Positions 8,434 to 16,466 of a stretch of 64,000 bases of DNA are shown here, piece by piece. Source of the stretch: an uncultured Sphingomonadaceae bacterium (lineage in GTDB: Bacteria > Pseudomonadota > Alphaproteobacteria > Sphingomonadales > Sphingomonadaceae); assembly GCA_947493325.1 (NCBI GenBank), contig CANLQI010000002.1, forward strand, positions 372,001-436,000, read 5' to 3'. Below the pieces are notes generated by a model. That model did no database searches. It was given only the letters and a program-made list of their open reading frames with translations, and had not been told where the DNA came from. A program made the translations under genes and the position numbers. Within the stretch, counting starts at the first letter, position 1; each line of letters begins with the position of its first letter.

Positions 8434-10602
8434 ATGAAGTCAATTGTTACGATTTTCTGGGCATTCCTGCTGCTCGCTCTGCCTGCCGCACACAGCGTAT
8501 ATGCGCAGGTCGCACCCGCTGTACCTGCTGAAGCAGAGGCTCAGGCGGCCCGGAAACCAACCAATATAAAAGTTACCCTGCTGCCAGAGGCAGATCTGGT
8601 CGCCCCGGGCGATACGATCATGCTGGCATTTGTGATGAAACCCGACAAAGGCTGGCACGGTTACTGGGAAAATCCGGGTGATGCAGGCTACGGCATGCAG
8701 GCCGAATGGACACTGCCCAAGGGCGTGGCCGCGGGCGCACTACAATATCCGGTGCCAAAACCATGGGTCGCATTCGGCCTGATGAACTATGTGTATGAAG
8801 ACGATTATGCGGTGCTTGTACCCTTCACAATCGACCCGTCCATCCCGGCGGACACCTATCTGGATATCCGTGTCAAACTGGACTGGCTTGCCTGCACAGA
8901 CAAAGTCTGCGTACCCGAAGCCGGTACATTTAAAACCAGCCTGGTCACCAGCGGTTCGGCGGCGCCCCGGGCTGACCGCGCGGATACATTCGATGCGTTT
9001 CGCGCGAAACTGCCCGCACCGCTGGGCAGCGAGGGCAGGTTTTCGGTGGACGGCGATATTGTGCGCATCGCCATTCCCTATCCCGAAGATGGCGCAGTGG
9101 AGGCACCCTATTTCTTCCCGCGCAATACCGAGGCGATAGCGTATAACGAACCGATCAGATTTTACCGCAATGGCCGCGATCTGATTGTCGAAGCTGTGGC
9201 AGACAGGAATGGCAAATCTGCGATAGATACATTGCAGAAGTTTGAAGGCGTCCTGAAAATCGCACCCGATTTCGGACTGGAAGTGGTCGCCAGCAAAGGC
9301 GAGGTGCCGCCCGGCGGAACGTGGATTGCAACCTCGGGTAAAGGCCCCGCCACTGACGATGGTGCAGCATTCAGCTGGGCATTGTTCGGCGGCGCTTTGG
9401 GCGGCGCGATATTGGGCGGACTACTGCTCAACATCATGCCATGCGTATTCCCGATACTCAGCCTGAAAGCCATCAGTCTGGCCAAAATCGGCGGCGATGA
9501 ACGCGCGGCACGGCGGGAAGCCATCGCCTATACAGTCGGCATTATCCTTGTGTGCCTTGCTCTGGGCGCGCTGATGCTGGGCCTGCGCGCGACGGGTGAG
9601 CAGATCGGCTGGGCATTCCAGTTGCAGGATGAACGGGTGATTTTTCTGCTGTTGCTGATCGTCACCGCCATTGCGTTCAACCTTGCCGGACTGTTTGAAA
9701 TCGGCAGTCTCGCCATTGGCAATGACAAAGCCGCAAGCGGCGGCACATCGGGCGCATTCTGGACTGGCGCGCTGGCGGCCTTTGTGGCGACACCGTGCAC
9801 GGGGCCGTTTATGGCAGTGGCCATGGGAACCGCGCTCGTGCTGCCCGCATATGCAGCCATGTTGGTATTTGCCGGGCTGGGATTGGGGCTGGCACTGCCA
9901 TTTCTGGCGCTCGGTTTCATACCGGCGCTGCGCGGATGGCTGCCGAAACCAGGCACATGGATGGAAACATTCCGCAGAGTCATGTCGGTGCCGATGTTCC
10001 TGACCGCGCTGGCATTATTATGGCTCGTCGGGCAGTTGTCGGGGTCCAATGCACTGATGATTGCACTGGCGGCAGTCATGCTGTTTGGCTTCTTTCTGTG
10101 GTGGGCGGGGCTGCGCCAGCGCGGCGGCAAAACGGCAGCTTGGCTGATGATCGTGCCGCTGATCGCGATTGGTGCGGCAGGCATTTATGCGCTGCCGTCC
10201 TATGCGGACAGTGCGGCGACTGCAGGAAATGCGGCACAAAACAGCGGCAATGCAGTGCTGCCAAGCAAGCCCTATAGCGCACAGCGGCTGGCGCGGCTGC
10301 GCGGTGAAGGCCGTCCGGTTTTCGCCTATTTCACGGCCGATTGGTGTATTACATGCAAAGCCAATGAAGCCGCCGCGATTGAACGCAGCGCAACGGCGAA
10401 AGCCTTTGCGGATGCCGATATCGCTGTCCTGAAAGGCGACTGGACACGGCGCGATGCGGAAATCACCCGGTTTCTGGAAACCCATGGCCGTTCCGGTGTG
10501 CCGCTCTATGTCTATTATCCTGCAGGCGGCGAAGCACAGATATTGCCGCAGGTGCTCACGCCCGGTCTACTGACAGAACTTGCAAAAACGAGCGGTAATT
10601 AA
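8434..10602 (+). CDS. Thiol:disulfide interchange protein, DsbD/ScsB family
   Basis: This protein of 722 residues passes electrons from cytoplasmic thioredoxin across the inner membrane to periplasmic disulfides. The signal peptide starts at ATG 8434 (MKSIVTIFWAFLLLALPAAH...). An N-terminal periplasmic domain follows with GWHGYWENPGDAG and the cysteine pair LACTDKVCVPE. A membrane domain carries cysteines in NIMPCVFPILS and ATPCTGPFM. The C-terminal thioredoxin domain has DWCITCKANE. The frame is open upstream to 8083, but that part is antisense to the phosphatase gene. The order and N-terminal domain resemble ScsB-like proteins rather than E. coli DsbD. The substrate is not predictable. Confidence 0.92.
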   Translation: MKSIVTIFWAFLLLALPAAHSVYAQVAPAVPAEAEAQAARKPTNIKVTLLPEADLVAPGDTIMLAFVMKPDKGWHGYWENPGDAGYGMQAEWTLPKGVAAGALQYPVPKPWVAFGLMNYVYEDDYAVLVPFTIDPSIPADTYLDIRVKLDWLACTDKVCVPEAGTFKTSLVTSGSAAPRADRADTFDAFRAKLPAPLGSEGRFSVDGDIVRIAIPYPEDGAVEAPYFFPRNTEAIAYNEPIRFYRNGRDLIVEAVADRNGKSAIDTLQKFEGVLKIAPDFGLEVVASKGEVPPGGTWIATSGKGPATDDGAAFSWALFGGALGGAILGGLLLNIMPCVFPILSLKAISLAKIGGDERAARREAIAYTVGIILVCLALGALMLGLRATGEQIGWAFQLQDERVIFLLLLIVTAIAFNLAGLFEIGSLAIGNDKAASGGTSGAFWTGALAAFVATPCTGPFMAVAMGTALVLPAYAAMLVFAGLGLGLALPFLALGFIPALRGWLPKPGTWMETFRRVMSVPMFLTALALLWLVGQLSGSNALMIALAAVMLFGFFLWWAGLRQRGGKTAAWLMIVPLIAIGAAGIYALPSYADSAATAGNAAQNSGNAVLPSKPYSAQRLARLRGEGRPVFAYFTADWCITCKANEAAAIERSATAKAFADADIAVLKGDWTRRDAEITRFLETHGRSGVPLYVYYPAGGEAQILPQVLTPGLLTELAKTSGN

Positions 10603-10607
10603 GGAAT

Positions 10608-10666
10608 GGGTGAAGACACACCGCAAGGACTTTCCGCGCACGGAAAACCCCGGGCGGCCTTCACCC
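10608..10666 (+). ncRNA. Candidate structured RNA or elaborate 3' end after dsbD
   Basis: An outer 8-bp stem pairs GGGTGAAG (10608-10615) with CTTCACCC (10659-10666). Inside it CCGC (10621-10624) pairs with GCGG (10654-10657), and the tip is TTTCCG-CGCA-CGGAAA (10631-10646). A further TTTCC-GGCT-GGAAA hairpin follows near 10694. There is no clear T-tract, so this is not a standard terminator. The structure could be read on either strand. I recognise no known RNA family. Confidence 0.35.
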
Positions 10667-10803
10667 GGTCCATCCGGTTGCGACCCTAAGGCTTTCCGGC
10701 TGGAAACTTGTCAAACTTGAAAGAGAACGTAACTGAGAGACCTTGAAAAAGGACTCGAAAAAACATCGTTTTCAAGACTATGCGCACCCCATAGATCATG
10801 CGT

Positions 10804-10875
10804 TATAAACCCATAATGAACGGGTTTATAAATTGTCTTGCAGCGCGCAAAAATGTGCGCACCGAATATTTCGGT
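10804..10875. other. Three tandem hairpins
   Basis: TATAAACCC and GGGTTTATA form a 9-bp stem at 10804-10830. GCGCGCA and TGTGCGC form a 7-bp stem with an AAAA loop at 10843-10860. ACCGAA-TAT-TTCGGT forms a third at 10861-10875. They precede the REP-like element. They might protect a transcript end or form part of a small RNA; nothing assigns a role. Confidence 0.45.
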
Positions 10876-10901
10876 ATTTATCCCCTTGCGCCAAGGAGGT
10901 T

Positions 10902-10927
10902 CCGTCATTCCCGCGAAATCGGGAATC
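10902..10927. repeat. REP-like palindromic repeat, copy 2
   Basis: The arms are GTCATTCCCGCG and CGGGAATC around a short AAAT loop, with one base lost from the right arm compared with the copies at 60.7 kb. Confidence 0.7.
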
Positions 10928-11107
10928 TATCTCACCACACTTGCGCCTATATGCAACCGCCCTGAGATAGATTCCGAGTCCACCGCCTTAGCGAGGGCAG
11001 GCAAGCTGGGAATGGCGATGTTATTAAAACAAATGATGCCGTTCCTTGCTTGAAGGGGGGTAAATGCCAAATATTTCCAGGTGCTTGCCGCAGGCGGCCC
11101 GCGCTGT

Positions 11108-11926
11108 TTAGTCGCCCGGTTTGCGGAATTTCATCACAAACCGGTCCGTCTTGCCGCGCACCGAAGGATCAAAGACGAGCGTGTTAATATCATCATCTGC
11201 ATTGCGGAAAAGGTCGCTTTCTTTGTCAAACACGAAACCGGCTTCCGCCATATCCGCCTTGACTACGGCAGGGTCAATCCGGTGCAGTTTGTCAGCCAAT
11301 TCGCGCGTATTGCCAGCAGGGCCTGTATGGTCAACAATAAGCACGGTTCCGCCCGGTTTCATCGCGGTGTAAAGCTGAGCCAGATAGGCGGGGACATCCG
11401 CGCGCGGCAGGCCAAAGCGTTCGCTTTCAAAATAGAGGTCGTGAAAAACAAGGTGCGACAGGGCAAAGTCAAAACTGGCAGGCTCCGGCCGCCAGTCGTT
11501 GAAACCTGCCCGTATCATTTCAAGGTTGGGGTTATTTTCCTGCAGCGCGCTCCATTTGGCCTTGCCGGCATCATCGGTGGCAAAAACGCCTGCGTTATGG
11601 GCAGTTACCGAACCCGAAGCCCCCACAGCGCGTGCCATAATTTTGCTGTAATATCCGCCGCCCGCAAATATATCGAGAACGCTATCGCCCGTTTTTAGAC
11701 CCGCAAATGTCAATACAGGTCCCGGCTGGCGGCTGGAATCGAGCTTCACGTCACTTTCGGCGCGGCCCGGTTTTGCAATCGCGCCCGCTATATCGGCAGC
11801 AGGTTGCGATATGCTGGCTGGTGACGATGCGGCGGTGCTATCCGATGTATCGCCATATGTAGCACAGGCAGACAGGGTGGCCGTGAAAACTGTGGCAGCC
11901 AATGCGGCCTTGATTGAATGACCCAT
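11108..11926 (-). CDS. Putative lipoprotein with class I SAM-methyltransferase fold
   Basis: This 272-residue protein begins MGHSIKAALAATVFTATLSACA, a signal peptide with lipobox LSAC, so the mature chain should be a lipid-anchored periplasmic protein. A low-complexity Ser/Ala linker follows. Then comes a methyltransferase-like domain with VLDIFAGGGYYSKIMARAVG (motif I), a middle region with FDFALSHLVFHDLYF, and GGTVLIVDHTGP. SAM is not expected in the periplasm, so either the signal is not used as predicted or the fold has another function. The substrate is unknown. It is convergent with dsbD and separate from uvrB, which lies 111 bp upstream on the same strand. Confidence 0.72.
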   Translation of the reverse strand: MGHSIKAALAATVFTATLSACATYGDTSDSTAASSPASISQPAADIAGAIAKPGRAESDVKLDSSRQPGPVLTFAGLKTGDSVLDIFAGGGYYSKIMARAVGASGSVTAHNAGVFATDDAGKAKWSALQENNPNLEMIRAGFNDWRPEPASFDFALSHLVFHDLYFESERFGLPRADVPAYLAQLYTAMKPGGTVLIVDHTGPAGNTRELADKLHRIDPAVVKADMAEAGFVFDKESDLFRNADDDINTLVFDPSVRGKTDRFVMKFRKPGD

Positions 11927-12037
11927 GATATTCTCCCCCTAAGCTATAGTGCGTCATCCTGCGCTCTTGTCTGCGATTCTGCAAGCCGAGCCGCTTATAT
12001 GTGTCTAACGCTGACGCGGCTTGGTCGAAAAACGCGG

Positions 12038-14218
12038 TTACATCTTCCGCTGGGTGCGGCCATAGCGCATTTTGCGCGTGCCGGGTTTGCCTTCGGTGGC
12101 GCGGCCTTTGGGGCGGGTCACCTGATCATCGGCGGGCAGGCCGAGTTCCTCTGCCTCCAGCTTGCGGATTTCATCGCGCAGCCGCCCGGCTTCCTCGAAT
12201 TCCAGATCGGCGGCGGCGGCGCGCATCTGTTTTTCCAAATCCTCAATATATTTGCGCAGATTATGCCCGGCCATGGGCGGCGCGTCTTTATCGCTTTCGG
12301 CAGATTTCAGCGCGTCACCCACAGAAACCTGGCCGACAATATCGGCAATATTGCGGACAATGGTCTTGGGCGTAATGCCGTGCTCTTCATTATAGGCGAT
12401 CTGTTTTTCGCGGCGGCGGTTCGTTTCATTCAGCGCGCGTTCCATCGAACCTGTCATCCGGTCGGCGTAGAGAATAACACGGCCATCGACATTGCGCGCC
12501 GCGCGGCCAATGGTCTGGATCAGCGATGTTTCACTGCGCAGGAACCCTTCTTTGTCCGCGTCCAATATCGCCACCAGCCCGCATTCGGGAATGTCGAGTC
12601 CCTCACGCAACAGGTTAATGCCAATCAGCACATCGAACACCCCCATGCGCAAATCACGGATCAGTTCAATCCGTTCCAGCGTTTCGACATCGCTGTGCAT
12701 ATAGCGCACCTTGATGCCGGCCTCGTGCATAAACTCGGTCAGGTCCTCGGCCATACGCTTGGTAAGTGTCGTCACCAACGTGCGATAGCCCGCCTCTGCC
12801 ACCTTGCGGCATTCGTTGATCAGATCATCAACCTGTTCCTCGACCGGGCGGATTTCGACCGGCGGGTCAATCAGGCCAGTGGGGCGGATCACCTGTTCAC
12901 TGAACACGCCGCCCGTCTGCTCCATTTCCCAGCTGCCGGGTGTCGCCGATACACTGACCGTCTGCGGCCTCATCGCGTCCCATTCATTGAAACGCAGCGG
13001 GCGGTTGTCGATACAGCTGGGCAAGCGGAAACCGTGTTCAGCCAGCGTCAGTTTACGCCGATGATCGCCTTTTGACATCGCGCCAATCTGCGGCACCGTC
13101 TGGTGGCTTTCATCCACAAACAGCAGCGCATTTTCCGGCAGATATTCAAACAATGTCGGTGGCGGTTCACCCGGCAGGCGGCCCGTCAGGAAGCGTGAGT
13201 AATTCTCAATCCCGGCGCAGCTGCCTGTCGCGGCAATCATCTCCAGATCAAAATGCGTGCGCTGTTCCAGCCTTTGCGCTTCCAGCAAGCGCCCTTCGGC
13301 CTCCAGCTCTTTCAGCCGCTCGGCCAGCTCAAATTTGATCGCCTCGCTGGCCTGTTTCATCGTCGGACTTGGCGTCACATAGTGGGAATTGGCGTAGATG
13401 CGCACTTTGTCCAGCTTCACACCTTTCTTGCCCGTCAGCGGATCGAATTCGGCAATTTCCTCCACCTCATCGCCAAAGAACGATATCCGCCAGGCGGTAT
13501 CATCATAATGCGACGGAAAGATTTCCAGATTGTCCCCGCGCACCCGGAAAGTGCCGCGCGCAAAAGCCATATCATTGCGTTTATATTGCAGCGCCACCAG
13601 CTTGCGGATGAGTTCACGCTGATCGACGCTCTCCCCTTTTTTCAGGTCGAATATCATCGCCGAATATGTCTCGACCGAGCCGATGCCGTAAATGCAGGAC
13701 ACTGATGCAACGATAATCACATCATCGCGCTCCAGCAGCGACCGTGTTGCCGAGTGGCGCATCCGGTCGATCGCCTCGTTTACGCTCGATTCCTTTTCGA
13801 TATAAGTGTCGCTGCGCGGCACATAGGCTTCGGGCTGGTAATAGTCATAATAGCTGACAAAATATTCGACGGCATTATTCGGAAAAAAGCTTTTGAATTC
13901 GCCATAAAGCTGCGCCGCCAGAATTTTATTGGGCGCGAGGATGAGCGCGGGGCGCTGTGTTTCTTCAATCACCTTGGCCATGGTAAATGTCTTGCCTGAA
14001 CCGGTTACGCCCAGCAGAACCTGATCGCGCTCCTGCCCGGCTATGCTTTCGACAATCTCGGCAATGGCACTGGGCTGATCGCCCGAAGGCGCATATTCGC
14101 TCACCAGCTCAAACCGCTTGCCGCCATCGGATTTTTCCGGGCGCGCCGGCTTATGCGGCACAAATTCCTTGGTCGTTTCCGGCTCTTCCAAGCCGCGGCG
14201 GATGATGAGTTCAGACAT
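12038..14218 (-). CDS. uvrB: Excinuclease ABC subunit B
   Basis: UvrB is the damage-verification helicase of nucleotide excision repair, working with UvrA and UvrC in the cytoplasm. The 726-residue protein has Walker [11 protein letters not shown] (about residues 70-79), the [12 protein letters not shown] beta-hairpin region that clamps DNA, Walker [11 protein letters not shown], motif [11 protein letters not shown] and a C-terminal UVR motif ([23 protein letters not shown], in two parts) for UvrC contact. The first 30 residues are an extension before the usual start of similarity. No GTTC-N7-GTTC or GAAC-N7-GAAC SOS box was found in the 150 bp upstream. Confidence 0.97.
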   Translation of the reverse strand: MSELIIRRGLEEPETTKEFVPHKPARPEKSDGGKRFELVSEYAPSGDQPSAIAEIVESIAGQERDQVLLGVTGSGKTFTMAKVIEETQRPALILAPNKILAAQLYGEFKSFFPNNAVEYFVSYYDYYQPEAYVPRSDTYIEKESSVNEAIDRMRHSATRSLLERDDVIIVASVSCIYGIGSVETYSAMIFDLKKGESVDQRELIRKLVALQYKRNDMAFARGTFRVRGDNLEIFPSHYDDTAWRISFFGDEVEEIAEFDPLTGKKGVKLDKVRIYANSHYVTPSPTMKQASEAIKFELAERLKELEAEGRLLEAQRLEQRTHFDLEMIAATGSCAGIENYSRFLTGRLPGEPPPTLFEYLPENALLFVDESHQTVPQIGAMSKGDHRRKLTLAEHGFRLPSCIDNRPLRFNEWDAMRPQTVSVSATPGSWEMEQTGGVFSEQVIRPTGLIDPPVEIRPVEEQVDDLINECRKVAEAGYRTLVTTLTKRMAEDLTEFMHEAGIKVRYMHSDVETLERIELIRDLRMGVFDVLIGINLLREGLDIPECGLVAILDADKEGFLRSETSLIQTIGRAARNVDGRVILYADRMTGSMERALNETNRRREKQIAYNEEHGITPKTIVRNIADIVGQVSVGDALKSAESDKDAPPMAGHNLRKYIEDLEKQMRAAAADLEFEEAGRLRDEIRKLEAEELGLPADDQVTRPKGRATEGKPGTRKMRYGRTQRKM

Positions 14219-14368
14219 GCCTGTTTATATGGAATGCGCGGGCCGCGCTGTCACCCCCGCGCGATGAAAAATCGCCGCCAGCGGCAACAGGGCAGTTATT
14301 TTTGTCCGGATATTTGCTGGATTCACTCGCTTTTTGCTGTAAGATATATGCAAATTTAAGGAGGGTTT

Positions 14369-14914
14369 ATGAAAAAGCTTATTATTCCGGTGGCTGCAAT
14401 CGCCATGCTTGCAGCCTGTAGCGACACAGGTGCCGACAAAGACGGCGATGGCAAAATTTCAACAGAAGAAGTCGCTGCGGAAATGGACAATGTGAAGCTG
14501 AAGCCCGGGGAGTGGGAAACAACCATGGAGCTCATCGATGTCAAGCTGGATGGCCTGCCCGAAGGCGCGCCTGACAATATGGCAGAGATGATGAAATCAC
14601 AGGGCAAGCAGACCACGAAGAGCTGCCTTACGCAGGAAGATGTCGATAAAATCGGCGCCGACTTTTTTGCAGGGCCGCAGGCCGCAAATTGTGAAGTCAA
14701 GGAATTCAACATGGCCGGCGGAAAAGTAAATTCCAGCATGTCATGCAAGCCTCCGCAAGGCACCGGCGAAATGAACATGACTGTGTCGGGCGATTATGGC
14801 GAAACCAGCTATGACATGACCATGAATATGAAATCCGAAGGCCTGCCAGGCGGCATGTCGATGGACATGGAAGCACAGCTCACCAGCAAGCGTCTTGGCG
14901 ACTGCCCGCAATAA
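14369..14914 (+). CDS. DUF3617-family lipoprotein with an EF-hand-like loop
   Basis: The protein has 181 residues. MKKLIIPVAAIAMLAAC is a lipoprotein signal with Cys17 as the lipidated residue. Immediately after it, residues 23-34 read DKDGDGKISTEE, a textbook calcium-binding EF-hand loop with acidic or oxygen ligands at positions 1, 3, 5, 9 and 12. The remainder (LKPGEWETTMELIDVK..., four cysteines) fits the DUF3617 family of unknown function. The start is secure: AAGGAGGG lies just before the ATG. The next gene begins 9 bp after its stop, and both encode lipoproteins. Confidence 0.75.
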   Translation: MKKLIIPVAAIAMLAACSDTGADKDGDGKISTEEVAAEMDNVKLKPGEWETTMELIDVKLDGLPEGAPDNMAEMMKSQGKQTTKSCLTQEDVDKIGADFFAGPQAANCEVKEFNMAGGKVNSSMSCKPPQGTGEMNMTVSGDYGETSYDMTMNMKSEGLPGGMSMDMEAQLTSKRLGDCPQ

Positions 14915-14923
14915 GATAGCGGC

Positions 14924-16060
14924 ATGTTAAGCAGCGACAGCGTAAAGGCAGCCATGCTTTCGCTGCCGCTGTTGTGCATGCTGACATCCTGCGCGGTATT
15001 GCCAGCACGGACGGAAGGCTTTTGGCCAGCAAAAGCGCGCGTCGATTTTGACCAATCCGCCATCACTGCCACACAGATCAGCGGCAGAAACGGTATCAAT
15101 GGCCGCCAGGCGCGCGCCGGTGACCGCGTGCGTATCGCATCCATTTCCAAGATGGTTGTCGCAATCGCCGTCATGCGGCTTGTCGATCGGGGCAAACTCG
15201 ATCTGGACCGCGACGTGGGCCGTTATCTGGGATGGCAAGTCCGGCACCCGGCATTCCCTGACACACCTGTAACTTTACGACAGCTGCTGTCGCATCAGTC
15301 CGGCCTCAAGGATGATGCCGGTTATGCATTGCCACTCGATGCATTTTTGGGTGATGTGCTCAAAGACCAGGCAGCGTGGGATGCAAGCCATAAACCGGGC
15401 ACATATTTTCGCTATGCCAATGTCAATTTCCCGCTTGTGGCGGCGGTGATGGAATCGGTTGTCCAAAAACGTTTCGACCATATCATGCGCGATGAAGTGC
15501 TGCGGCCGCTGAAGATAGATGGATGTTTCAACTGGCAGGGATGCGCGGATGCGCGGAGCAGGGATATCATCACTTTATACCGCCCCGATGGCAGTCTGGC
15601 CCGCGATGACATGGCTGTGGAGCTGGCCTGTCCGTTTCTCCCCGCAACAGACGGAACATGTGATGTGTCAAAATATACGCTTGGTCGCAACGGTTCGTCG
15701 TTCAGCCCGCAAGGCGGCCTGCGTATCTCGGCAGGCGGACTGCAGGCCATCGGCCAGATGCTTTTGAATAAAGGCGCACCGCTGCTGTCACCTGATGCAT
15801 TTCGGGAAATGACCCGCGCGCAGTGGATTTTGGAAGGTGACAATGGCGAGAGTGATGACGGTTTTTTCCGTGCCTATGGACTGGGAATACATCTGGTCCG
15901 GGATGACGACGGCGCACTATGGATCGGGCATTCGGGAGACGCCTATGGCCTGCGCGGCGGACTATGGGTCCGGCCCGACAAGGGCATAGGTCTCGCGCAA
16001 TATGTAACCGGTGTTGCCGAAGACTATCCAGTTTCCCGCTGCCTTGAGACCTGCCCATAA
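14924..16060 (+). CDS. Serine hydrolase, class C beta-lactamase / penicillin-binding-like
   Basis: This 378-residue protein has a lipoprotein-type signal (LCMLTSCA). The fold is that of class C beta-lactamases and DD-peptidases. The motif SxxK is SISK (in RIASISKMVVAIAVMRLVD), the YxN equivalent is YANVN, and the third motif is HSG in HSGDAYGLRGG. LRQLLSHQSGL is also typical of this family. Substrates range from peptidoglycan peptides to esters, so it should not be read as a resistance gene. Two internal cysteine pairs (CFNWQGC and CPF...C) may form disulfides. Confidence 0.85.
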   Translation: MLSSDSVKAAMLSLPLLCMLTSCAVLPARTEGFWPAKARVDFDQSAITATQISGRNGINGRQARAGDRVRIASISKMVVAIAVMRLVDRGKLDLDRDVGRYLGWQVRHPAFPDTPVTLRQLLSHQSGLKDDAGYALPLDAFLGDVLKDQAAWDASHKPGTYFRYANVNFPLVAAVMESVVQKRFDHIMRDEVLRPLKIDGCFNWQGCADARSRDIITLYRPDGSLARDDMAVELACPFLPATDGTCDVSKYTLGRNGSSFSPQGGLRISAGGLQAIGQMLLNKGAPLLSPDAFREMTRAQWILEGDNGESDDGFFRAYGLGIHLVRDDDGALWIGHSGDAYGLRGGLWVRPDKGIGLAQYVTGVAEDYPVSRCLETCP

Positions 16061-16109
16061 CTACAGTAGAAACAAGCCTGGATCCTATAGCATTTAAGGG
16101 CGGTGAAAT

Positions 16110-16457
16110 ATGTCAGATGGTTTAACTGATGCACAGATGTCTGACTTCAAAGCCAGTCTGCTTGACCTTCAGGCGAAGCTGAAAGCAATGCATGACGACA
16201 GCGCCACATGGCGCGCGCCAGTTACCCTGGATCAGGAAAGCGTGGGCCGCCTGTCGCGGATGGATGCCATGCAACAACAGCAAATGGCCGAAGCCGAAGC
16301 GCGGCGGCGTACATCCGATCTTGCACGCATTGATGCCGCCTTGAAGCGGATCGACGAAGGTGAATATGGCTTGTGCGCATCCTGCGGCGAGGCCATTGCG
16401 ATAAAGCGTTTGGAAATTGATCCCATGGCCTCCCAATGTATCGGGTGCGCGCACTAA
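16110..16457 (+). CDS. DksA/TraR-type C4 zinc-finger protein
   Basis: The 115-residue protein has an N-terminal coiled-coil-like helix pair and a C-terminal zinc finger with CASC...CIGC. Full-length DksA (about 150 residues) enters the RNA polymerase secondary channel and works with ppGpp; this shorter form resembles the DksA paralogues common in alphaproteobacteria. The tip of the coiled coil reads DQESVGRLSRMD, without the DxxDxA motif of E. coli DksA, so its effect on polymerase may differ. It is convergent with the HerA-like gene, 9 bp away. Confidence 0.88.
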   Translation: MSDGLTDAQMSDFKASLLDLQAKLKAMHDDSATWRAPVTLDQESVGRLSRMDAMQQQQMAEAEARRRTSDLARIDAALKRIDEGEYGLCASCGEAIAIKRLEIDPMASQCIGCAH

Positions 16458-16466
16458 CGACTTTAT

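Larger units (their letters stand above)
10603..11107. other. Non-coding interval with several stem-loops and a REP-like repeat
   Basis: These 505 bases lie between dsbD and the convergent lipoprotein gene and hold no convincing gene. They contain a nested stem (10608-10666), three tandem hairpins (10804-10875), a REP-like copy (10902-10927) and a split, diverged inverted copy (about 10969-11017, GATTCC...GGGAATGGCG). A 71-codon frame over the repeat is not supported. Confidence 0.7.

Noticed and set aside
10838-11053. 71-codon frame in the dsbD downstream region
   Set aside because: It covers a hairpin and a REP-like copy, has no ribosome site and no family resemblance.
11918-13075. 385-codon plus-strand frame
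   Set aside because: It lies antisense to uvrB; the composition is that of a complementary reading of high-GC coding DNA.
14219-14368. SOS box for uvrB
   Set aside because: No GTTC-N7-GTTC or GAAC-N7-GAAC dyad was found in the interval.
14924-16060. Beta-lactamase resistance gene
   Set aside because: The SxxK/YxN/HxG motifs are shared by many esterases and peptidases; nothing points to antibiotic hydrolysis.
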